Below, one piece after another: positions 57,242 through 64,000 of a stretch of DNA of 64,000 bases. Source of the DNA: Kurthia zopfii (GTDB taxonomy: Bacteria; Bacillota; Bacilli; Bacillales_A; Planococcaceae); contig NZ_QFVS01000001.1 of assembly GCF_003143955.1 (NCBI RefSeq), forward strand, positions 1 to 64,000, read 5' to 3'. The first letter of the stretch is position 1; each line of letters begins with the position of its first letter. Below the pieces are notes generated by a model that made no database searches, was not told the DNA's origin, and was given only the letters and a program-made list of their open reading frames with translations. A program made the position numbers and the translations under genes.

Positions 57242-58489
57242 ATGATACCGAAATTTGATTATTATAAACAATTAAATGAAGTCGTAAGTAGCGATGACAT
57301 AAAACCAGGGCTTGAAGCCATCGAAAATGCGATGGAATTGTCGGGGCATCCTGAACTTGCAATCCCTGTCATTCATGTTGCAGGGACGAATGGCAAAGGT
57401 TCTACCATTAAAATGATGGAGCGTTTATTACAAACACATGGTTTGAAAACAGCTACATTTATGTCCCCTTGTATAAATGATGTTCATGATCAAATACAGT
57501 TTAATGGAGAGTCTATTACGGAGCAGCAAATGAATAGTGCTTTTCAATTTGCGAAGGAATGTGGATTGAGTGGTCGACTAACGGATTTTGAATTGTTAAC
57601 GGCTATTGCATTTATTGCAATTTCTCAAGAACAGCCAGATATTGCCCTGATCGAAAGTGGGTTAGGTGGCCGTTTTGATAGTACAAATGTTGTAAACCCG
57701 ATTGTTTCGGTTATCCCAAGTATTGCACTTGAACATACAGCTTTTTTAGGGGATACCATTGAAAAAATCGCGACACATAAAGCAGGAATCATCAAAGAAG
57801 GTAAGCATGTTGTAATCGGGGAATTACCATTAGAAGCTGAAAAAGTGATGCGATTTGAAGCGGTTCAAAAAAATGGCGTATTAAAAATAAATGGCATTGA
57901 TTTTTCAGTCGATCACGACAATAAATGGCATAATGGTGAGTTGGAGTTTTCGGAATTAATTCCAAGTTTAAAAGGGGAACATCAAGTCGGCAATATGGCA
58001 GTAGCGATTCAAGCATTTCTCATTGTCGCAGAACAGTTAGAGATTGAAGCAAATGAAGCGCATATTCGAGAAGCCGTATCCTCAACAACTTTGGCAGGGC
58101 GATTCGAACAGATTAGTTCAAATGTTTGGATGGATGGCGCACATAATCCTGCAAGTGCAAAAATGCTGAAGGAAACAATCCAGCAACAATTTCAATTTGA
58201 GAAAGTGACGATGATTGTCGGCATTTTAAAAGACAAGGATGTTCAAGGTGTTTTACGCCAACTTGAAGAAGTGTCAGATGAATTTATTTTCGTAGAAGTT
58301 GAAAGAGAACAAGGGCGGCTAATGAGTTCTCAAGCATTACTTGACTTGAGCGCAGCCACTCAGAAATCTGTTTCTAATTCAGTATTGGAAGCAGTTAAAT
58401 CAATTTCTCCAACTCAAAAAATTGTCATTACGGGATCGCTTTATTTATTGGCACAATGGCGAGATGTGTTACGGAAGAATTTAGTCTAG
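57242..58489 (+). CDS. folC: Bifunctional dihydrofolate synthase / folylpolyglutamate synthase
   Basis: 415-residue Mur-ligase-fold enzyme adding glutamate to dihydropteroate and to folates. P-loop HVAGTNGKGSTIKMM near residue 43, IESGLGGRFDSTNVV near 137 and C-terminal-domain MDGAHNPASAKML near 297. Usual length is 420-430. In Bacillus folC follows valS directly; here ISL3 debris and the ATP-grasp pair intervene. Confidence 0.93.
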   Translation: MIPKFDYYKQLNEVVSSDDIKPGLEAIENAMELSGHPELAIPVIHVAGTNGKGSTIKMMERLLQTHGLKTATFMSPCINDVHDQIQFNGESITEQQMNSAFQFAKECGLSGRLTDFELLTAIAFIAISQEQPDIALIESGLGGRFDSTNVVNPIVSVIPSIALEHTAFLGDTIEKIATHKAGIIKEGKHVVIGELPLEAEKVMRFEAVQKNGVLKINGIDFSVDHDNKWHNGELEFSELIPSLKGEHQVGNMAVAIQAFLIVAEQLEIEANEAHIREAVSSTTLAGRFEQISSNVWMDGAHNPASAKMLKETIQQQFQFEKVTMIVGILKDKDVQGVLRQLEEVSDEFIFVEVEREQGRLMSSQALLDLSAATQKSVSNSVLEAVKSISPTQKIVITGSLYLLAQWRDVLRKNLV

Positions 58490-58496
58490 TAAAATA

Positions 58497-58538
58497 AAAG
58501 GACGTCGACATTGTAAAGTACAGTGTCGACGTCCTTTT
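58497..58538. terminator. Strong bidirectional terminator
   Basis: AAAAGGACGTCGACA / TGTCGACGTCCTTTT, perfect 15-bp stem between convergent genes. Confidence 0.93.
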
Positions 58539-58543
58539 GCTGT

Positions 58544-60079
58544 TTAGTTTTCTTGAAGTTTACTGTATAAAACATACTGTCGAACTTCTTGATATACAGG
58601 ATATTGAATAGGGAAGCGTAGTAATTCTGACGGTTTGGCAAATGTAACGGAAGATTGATTAATAACAATCGCATTTGCAATCATCGAACCTTTGAAACTT
58701 GTGCGATTCGTCAGTTCAAGATTACCTTTTGGTAGAACGATGAATTGACTTTGTGGCGAAGCACCACCATCGATTAGTAAATGCTGACCACCTGAAATGA
58801 TATTCCCTTTATACGTATCCATCATTAATGTGGCATCCGCATTTTTTAAGTAAATAAAACCATCGCTAGTAAAGTTTTTAGAAAATGTAATCGGTGCTTT
58901 AGAATCATAGAAAGTCGCTAATTTAGCACCATCCGCAATTATTGAACCGTCAGTTGCACTGAATGACTGAATGAACAATTGGACTTTTCCAGAACCCACA
59001 AAGTGAAGTTTCGCATTGCCGGTTAATCTTAATTGATCGATGCGCAATGTTTGAGAATTGTCACCGATGTCGATAAATGCTTCTTCACCATCAATTGAAA
59101 GTGATGAAAGATGCGTTTCTGTCGATGTGAACTGGAATGGATTTGATTCAGTGAATTTCTTCTTCGTTAAATGATCCACTGTTAATTGACCGTCTTTTAA
59201 GTAATAGATTTTCACTTTTTTCTTTTGGTCTTTAATTTTCTTTTTGAAATATAATTTTTCATCATTTATACCTGCTTCATCTAAAGCCTTAATTTCTTTA
59301 GTTGGAAAAGAGGGTAGGAATTTTTGGAACGATAAATCATTCATAATTTTACTATTTGAAGCAGTTGTATTGCCGTCATTTAGACATTCATTCAAATATG
59401 CGCCATTCCTTAATTCATGTTGGCAAGAAGAACCGTCGACTGTGATGTTTTTGACATTGCTACTCGCTAATAGACCAAGAACATTAGATGCATTTTGAAT
59501 TGCGATGCGTTTAGAAGTATGCGCAACATATTGAGGGCGATAAAAGTCTGAGATGATTTTTTGATCAACTTGAAAATCAACTTTAAATTGCTGTTTAACA
59601 GTTGAGTGCTTTTCTCCAAGAGTCGCAGTCGATACTACTTCGTACCGATCTTGATTTGCACTAAGTTGTACAGTGGTTTTAGTAGTCGGTTGAAGACCAT
59701 CTGTTTTTTCGAAAGAATCATCGAAAATTGATTTGCCAATTTGTTTTTGAATTGAAGCATTTACTTGGCTATTCGTAATTTTTTCAACATCAAATGCTGC
59801 CTTCTCAGTTGTCGATAATTGATTGTAACGCTCAAGATTGATTTTGTATTGATCAGTAGCATATTGTTCAAGGCTTTGACGATATGTAGCGATACTTTTC
59901 TTTGCCATTGAAGTGATTTTAGAGCCATTTTGTTTTGGACTATTTGCATTTGAATCATTGGAATCGATTATTTTATAAACAATCATGCCCGTAATAAGTA
60001 GCGTGATGACCAACAATATGGAAGGGACTAACCAAGTTTTCATAAAAGCGGATTTCTTTTTACTTCTTTTTTTTGTCAC
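58544..60079 (-). CDS. Membrane-anchored surface protein, PilX/DUF7305-like C-terminal region (tentative)
   Basis: 511 residues. A lysine-rich start is followed by one hydrophobic segment (WLVPSILLVITLLITGMIVY), as in a type II anchor or pilin-like N-terminus. The middle part is polar. The C-terminal third (VGSGKVQLFIQSFSATDGSI, GFIYLKNADATLMM, NRTSFKGSMIANAIVI) has the regular beta-strand pattern seen in PilX-like pilus proteins and bactofilin-like beta-helices. Start GTG 60079 is better spaced from AGAGGTG than the GTG at 60088. Neighbouring pilMNO on the opposite strand support a pilus link; homology is not certain. Confidence 0.55.
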   Translation of the reverse strand: MTKKRSKKKSAFMKTWLVPSILLVITLLITGMIVYKIIDSNDSNANSPKQNGSKITSMAKKSIATYRQSLEQYATDQYKINLERYNQLSTTEKAAFDVEKITNSQVNASIQKQIGKSIFDDSFEKTDGLQPTTKTTVQLSANQDRYEVVSTATLGEKHSTVKQQFKVDFQVDQKIISDFYRPQYVAHTSKRIAIQNASNVLGLLASSNVKNITVDGSSCQHELRNGAYLNECLNDGNTTASNSKIMNDLSFQKFLPSFPTKEIKALDEAGINDEKLYFKKKIKDQKKKVKIYYLKDGQLTVDHLTKKKFTESNPFQFTSTETHLSSLSIDGEEAFIDIGDNSQTLRIDQLRLTGNAKLHFVGSGKVQLFIQSFSATDGSIIADGAKLATFYDSKAPITFSKNFTSDGFIYLKNADATLMMDTYKGNIISGGQHLLIDGGASPQSQFIVLPKGNLELTNRTSFKGSMIANAIVINQSSVTFAKPSELLRFPIQYPVYQEVRQYVLYSKLQEN

Positions 60080-60598
60080 TTTGAGCACCTCTTTTTAGTA
60101 GATAGATGTTAGAATAGAGGAAATGAAGGGATATTCCTTTTATTCCAAATATTAATAATTATGTACCCTTTATTCTTCTTGAACATGCGATTATATGGAA
60201 ATACATGATAATAAAAATTTTATTATATATCATAAATCATCATACAACCTAAAAATTGTAGACTCAAGCATTCTTTTCAAGTGAGTGACGAAATGGAAAT
60301 CAACTTTTAATTATTATATTAATAAAATGAATTTATTGTAGATTGTTTTAACGCTTAAATAATCTATTAAGTGGAGATTCGTGATTTATTTTTATTAAAT
60401 AGTTTATTTTCCAAATAGAAGGGACTATAATGAAAAAATGTATATAGTGCTTGAGTTTTCTTTTTTAATAAAAAAAAGGAAATCATTCATAAAAAAATAC
60501 CTTAAATTGCATATTTTTTAACATATTTAGGGTATGCGAGGCAGTAGAGAAAGAATTTGTTAAAAAGATGGAAGCACTACAAAGAGGAGGTACGGACC
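60080..60598. other. Divergent spacer before pilM
   Basis: About 520 bases, very AT-rich, no ORF supported. It must hold promoters of the divergent surface protein gene and pilMNO; I see no unambiguous -35/-10 pair. Confidence 0.5.
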
Positions 60599-61576
60599 AT
60601 GTTTGGCGGTACAAATAAAACAATTTCAATCGTCTATAACGACTTTGCACTTAGCCTATTAGCCGTAACAAAAGGTGAGTTGGAACAAGCACTCACTTAT
60701 CAAATTCCTCTTGAAAAAGGAATTGTAAAAAACGGTATGATTGAGGACGAAGACGCGTTTTTTAATACATTGAAAGATGTGCTTAAAAAGAAAAAAATTA
60801 AAAGATATGATGTAAGAATGGTAGCACCTGCAAATTCGACAGTGATGAAGAAAATTAATTTACCAGCACATTTAACAACAATTGAACAAGTTGAAGAATA
60901 TATCGAAGCTGAAATGAACGATTCAATTCGCGTACCTTTTAGCGACCCGCTGTATGATATTTATGATGAAGATCCATCAGATGGCGAAGCGTTATTATTT
61001 GCTTCAGAGCGCGAAGAAATTACTAAAGTTGTAGATTTAATGGATGACTTAGATTTAGATTTACAAATTGTTGATTTAAAATACTTAGCAGACTTGAGAA
61101 TTGTGGAGAAAGTAATTCCGAATTTTTATTCTCAAACAATGTTAGTCTTGGATTGGTCTATGGATCAATTATTAATTTCGATTATAAATAATGGAAAACT
61201 CGAATTAAATAGAGAGTATACACTCCGCACAGATCATGAAGATTGGTCTGAAATTATTTCGAATGAGGAAGTAGAGTTCAAACTTACTCAAAATAAGGAA
61301 GCATATGAAATCCAAATTCATGATGCATTAAATGAAATCGATCAAATTGTTCATTTTTATCAATATTCGTTGAATAAAGGAACTGCTGAAATTCAACGTG
61401 TGATTAATATCGGAGATCACCCGATGCTTACAGAAATCGATGAATTAATCGAAGGAAAAGTATCTTTGCAAACGAGCCGTATTACAGATGCTGATATAAA
61501 TGCATACTTCCCAGGGTTTAAAGCGAAACATAGTACATTACTAGGATTAGCAATTAAAGGAGGACATAAAGAATGA
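60599..61576 (+). CDS. pilM: Type IV pilus assembly protein PilM-like
   Basis: 325-residue cytosolic actin-like protein. N-terminal SIVYNDFALSLLAVTKGELE with a divergent phosphate-1 region, VRMVAPANSTVMKKINLP and the EYIEAEMNDSIRVPFSDPLYD segment are typical of Gram-positive PilM. It would recruit PilN to the inner face of the membrane. ATG 60599 follows AGGAGG; an earlier frame start at 60557 is not supported. Overlaps pilN by four bases. Confidence 0.82.
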   Translation: MFGGTNKTISIVYNDFALSLLAVTKGELEQALTYQIPLEKGIVKNGMIEDEDAFFNTLKDVLKKKKIKRYDVRMVAPANSTVMKKINLPAHLTTIEQVEEYIEAEMNDSIRVPFSDPLYDIYDEDPSDGEALLFASEREEITKVVDLMDDLDLDLQIVDLKYLADLRIVEKVIPNFYSQTMLVLDWSMDQLLISIINNGKLELNREYTLRTDHEDWSEIISNEEVEFKLTQNKEAYEIQIHDALNEIDQIVHFYQYSLNKGTAEIQRVINIGDHPMLTEIDELIEGKVSLQTSRITDADINAYFPGFKAKHSTLLGLAIKGGHKE

Positions 61577-62163
61577 TACCGGATATTAACCTCCTGAAAA
61601 AAGATGGTCGTGAAACGCATAAAAAAGGAAATTTTGCTAAGTTATTTTTAATCTTACTAACTTTAGCAATCATTATTTTCTATGGTATTAACTATTATTT
61701 ATTGCATCGCGATGTTGCAGATATCCAAGAGAAATCTGATCGACTTGCAACTCAAATTGAACTACAAAATAAAGAGTTAGAAGAATTACAACAAACGCCT
61801 AAAGGACAACTTGTGCAAGCAATTGATTTCGCAGGAAAAGAACAAATCTCTGTAGGTAAAATTACGGATGTTGCCAATAAGAACTTAGATGGTTCGGGTG
61901 AATTAGCGGGCTTTGATTATAATTATGATCAAGCGCAAATTGCTGTTTACTTTGATGATCTATCTGAAGCAGCAACGTATGTGAAGAAAATGAAAAAAGA
62001 ATCGATTTTCAAAACAGTTGAATTAACATCGACTGCTGCATTTACGGAAGTGGATGTTCAAAATGTAAGTGATGAAACTGATTTAGAAGGCGATTCAAGA
62101 TACAAGGCGATTATTCAAGTAACCCTTAATCTTAAAAAACTTGGATCAGGGGGTGCGAAGTAA
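61573..62163 (+). CDS. pilN: Type IV pilus assembly protein PilN-like
   Basis: 196 residues. Starts MIPDINLLKK, the conserved PilN opening that docks into PilM, then a single span (KLFLILLTLAIIIFYGINYYLL), a coiled coil (EKSDRLATQIELQNKELEEL) and a ferredoxin-like periplasm-side domain. Overlaps pilM and pilO, indicating translational coupling. Confidence 0.85.
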   Translation: MIPDINLLKKDGRETHKKGNFAKLFLILLTLAIIIFYGINYYLLHRDVADIQEKSDRLATQIELQNKELEELQQTPKGQLVQAIDFAGKEQISVGKITDVANKNLDGSGELAGFDYNYDQAQIAVYFDDLSEAATYVKKMKKESIFKTVELTSTAAFTEVDVQNVSDETDLEGDSRYKAIIQVTLNLKKLGSGGAK

Positions 62164-62879
62164 TGAAAGAAAAAAACGCTAAACAAAGTTGGCTTGTTTA
62201 TACATTACTTATTTTACTGATTATCTCTGCCGGTATAGCGCTGTATTTCTATTTATTGAAGCCAGAGATGGATAAACGAAATTCATTACAAGAAAAATAT
62301 GATTTTCAGAAGAGTCACCTAGAAGGGCAAGCGAAAAAAGTTGAATCAACAAAGAAATTAATTGAAAAAGCTGGACCTGTTGGCGATTTGAAACTGAAAA
62401 TCCCAACAAATAATCAACTGACAGGTATTACGAATGATTTAGCAGAACTAGAAGGAAGTACATCAACTGTCATTACTGATATTCAATTCAATAATTACGG
62501 CTCGAAAAAACAAGTGCAAACGCCGAAACTTAAGAGTACGGGACTATCTGAAGCAGAGCTAATTAATCCACTTAGTGACACGCAAGTAGTATCTAGACTG
62601 GCAGATCAACAGAAGCCAAAAGATTTGAATCTATTAACTTTTGAAATGTCTGTAAGTGCTTATGATGCAAGTAATATCACAGATTTTGTCAAAGGCATTA
62701 CTGAAATGTCGAGATTATATGTTGTAGATTCAGTGAAGTATTCGGATCGAAACGTTGAAAATGGTGTCGTTACGGCAAAAGTTCAAGTGACGACTTTCAA
62801 TGTGAAATTGAAAAAAGAAGCGAGAATGGGTAAAGCACTTACTCCTAAAGCAACAGAAGAATCGAATAAAGAAAAATAG
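62163..62879 (+). CDS. pilO: Type IV pilus assembly protein PilO-like
   Basis: 238 residues: short cytoplasmic start, one span (WLVYTLLILLIISAGIALYFYL), a coiled coil to about residue 65 and a C-terminal ferredoxin-like domain. Same architecture as PilN and positioned third, as in pilMNO operons. Starts at the A of the pilN stop (TAATG). Followed by a terminator, so no further pil genes share this transcript here. Confidence 0.82.
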   Translation: MKEKNAKQSWLVYTLLILLIISAGIALYFYLLKPEMDKRNSLQEKYDFQKSHLEGQAKKVESTKKLIEKAGPVGDLKLKIPTNNQLTGITNDLAELEGSTSTVITDIQFNNYGSKKQVQTPKLKSTGLSEAELINPLSDTQVVSRLADQQKPKDLNLLTFEMSVSAYDASNITDFVKGITEMSRLYVVDSVKYSDRNVENGVVTAKVQVTTFNVKLKKEARMGKALTPKATEESNKEK

Positions 62880-62886
62880 TTAAGAT

Positions 62887-62928
62887 GAGTATGCCATTTT
62901 TTGAAAAATTATGGTGTACTCTTTTTTA
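62887..62928 (+). terminator. Terminator after pilMNO
   Basis: GAGTATGCCAT / ATGGTGTACTC stem with two G-T pairs, followed by TTTTTT. Confidence 0.75.
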
Positions 62929-63072
62929 GTTGTTTTTATTATTTATTTCAATAAAATAGGCCAAATTAGAATAATGTGGTTCTATTTTTAAAGGAATTAG
63001 AACTTTCTACAAAGAAAAATAAAAAAATATATTTGAAAATAGATTATTATGCATAAAAAAGGGGGAATGGTT

Positions 63073-63606
63073 ATGTGTGCGATGCCAATTTATGTATATA
63101 CGAATGTTTCTCATAGCGAAAAGATGTGGAAGGAAGTTTTCTCAACTTGTGAATTCACTTATTTTGAAGTACCTAAATCACCTTTAAAAGCTAATATAGC
63201 TCAAGTTGAAATACATTTTCAGTTATTTGAAATGTTGCGTAGAAAAGTGAAAGGATATCATTTTGCCCATTTTCAACTTGTCGAAAAGATCTCAATTGAT
63301 CTATTTTTGGTTACTTCATTTGTATTATTAAAACACGAAAATGAAAACTATACGGAGAAAACGAAAACAGTCGTTCGCATTCAGTGTAGCAATCAAAAAA
63401 ACAATGAAAAATATATGAAAACTAAGGAACCTTTTATGCAGTTTGTTGGTTATAATATATTAGGGGAAAAGCAAATGATGATCGACAATGTTGTTGGATG
63501 TGCATATAATGCTGGTGGATTTCCTTTACAGGCAATTCAAAAGTTAATTGGCAGAATTAAACAGAATGCCATTTCGCCGGTTAGAGGTGATTTTGTATGT
63601 CAGTAG
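63073..63606 (+). CDS. Hypothetical protein upstream of radC
   Basis: 177 residues from ATG 63073, seven bases after a G-run (AAAAAAGGGGG); in-frame ATGs at 63049 and 63067 are too close to or before that site. No span or signal peptide. Residues such as KVKGYHFAHFQLVEKIS and VGCAYNAGGFPLQAIQKLIG do not match a family I know. Overlaps radC by ten bases. In B. subtilis the radC homologue follows maf; here this unknown gene has that place. Confidence 0.6.
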   Translation: MCAMPIYVYTNVSHSEKMWKEVFSTCEFTYFEVPKSPLKANIAQVEIHFQLFEMLRRKVKGYHFAHFQLVEKISIDLFLVTSFVLLKHENENYTEKTKTVVRIQCSNQKNNEKYMKTKEPFMQFVGYNILGEKQMMIDNVVGCAYNAGGFPLQAIQKLIGRIKQNAISPVRGDFVCQ

Positions 63607-64000
63607 AAGTGCCTGTTTTTGTAAGAGATGTAGCGAAACTAGAAAGACCAAGAGAGAGGTTGCTTCATTTTGGTGCAGACAATGTATCGAATCAAGAACT
63701 GATTTCTATTTTGCTAGGTTCGGGAACGAGGAAAGACTCAGTTTTGGAAATGTCTACAAAGTTATTAAATCGATTTGAGACATTGGCAAATCTAAAAAAT
63801 GCAACAATTGAAGAATTAAAATCGATTGATGGAATTGGCGAGATTAAAGCGATTCACCTCCTTGCTGCATTTGAGTTAGGCAAGAGGGCGAGTTTACCAA
63901 ATCGTATTGAGAGAACGGTAGTGAAACATCCAGATGATGCGGCAGAATTTTTGATGCCTGATATGGCTCAGTTATTACAAGAGCATTTTGCGGTATTATT
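63597..64000 (+). CDS. radC: RadC family protein (3' end outside window)
   Basis: ATG 63597 opens a frame that runs off the window: MSVEVPVFVRDVAKLERPRE, then NVSNQELISILLGSGTRKDS, a helix-hairpin-helix IDGIGEIKAIHLLAAFELG near residue 78, and the beginning of the MPN/JAB-like domain. The first 134 residues are visible and match RadC/YsxA well. The metal motif lies beyond the window. Function in repair is doubtful for the family. Confidence 0.88.
   Translation, partial: MSVEVPVFVRDVAKLERPRERLLHFGADNVSNQELISILLGSGTRKDSVLEMSTKLLNRFETLANLKNATIEELKSIDGIGEIKAIHLLAAFELGKRASLPNRIERTVVKHPDDAAEFLMPDMAQLLQEHFAVL

Overview
The window looks like a chromosomal segment of a low-GC Gram-positive bacterium of the order Bacillales, most likely the Planococcaceae/Caryophanaceae group. 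The grounds are AT-rich DNA with strong GGAGG-type ribosome binding sites, frequent TTG/GTG starts, a T-box leader before valS, PerR/Fur/Rex-like operators, and a Bacillus-type backbone order: rdgB-ysnB; yjlC-ndh; ysoA-tig-clpX-lon-ysxC-hemAXCDBL-valS-folC-...-radC. Unlike Bacillus subtilis, I see no lonB between clpX and lon, a precorrin-2-dehydrogenase-like gene sits before hemA, and type IV pilus genes pilMNO lie between folC and radC.

Layout. 1-1420: right end of an ISL3-family insertion sequence, then rdgB and a YfcE-type phosphoesterase. 1489-1562: tRNA-Arg(UCU), followed by a very AT-rich accessory tract to about 7440. That tract holds an integrase relic, a stop-riddled ORF relic, one large intact gene (1082 aa: PD-(D/E)xK nuclease-like domain plus STAND NTPase plus long helical C-terminus, an Avs-like antiphage candidate) and a broken proteasome/Ntn-hydrolase-like ORF. 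7453-11546: proline catabolism (putB, putC) with a PAS/AAA+/Fis-type regulator whose ATPase motifs are degenerate. 11.7-15.6 kb: AraC/GyrI regulator, methyltransferase, TSUP permease and small proteins. 15.7-18.2 kb: manganese ABC transporter with promoter and palindromic operator. 18.4-24.7 kb: small genes, helD, Fur-controlled haem monooxygenase, SDR, alaR-alaT. 24.8-26.9 kb: MazG-like / HNH nuclease / unknown cassette. 27.2-33.7 kb: mqo, globin-coupled chemoreceptor HemAT, a frameshifted DUF4352-like gene, sstT, AbrB-like membrane protein. 33.7-36.7 kb: ClbS-like protein and yjlC-ndh with an unusual structured spacer that resembles an IS200/IS605 right end. 36.9-51.0 kb: protein quality control and haem biosynthesis. 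51.0-57.1 kb: repeat-rich spacer, T-box and valS, decayed ISL3 transposase, two ATP-grasp ligases. 57.2-64 kb: folC, a surface/pilus-like protein, pilM-pilN-pilO, an unknown protein and the 5' part of radC.

The genes are mostly housekeeping: respiration (mqo, ndh), haem supply, proline use, proteolysis and metal homeostasis. The most interesting accessory content is the tRNA-linked decayed element with its surviving STAND NTPase, the MazG/HNH cassette, and the IS605-like relic in the ndh leader. All family calls come from reading motifs; no database search was possible.
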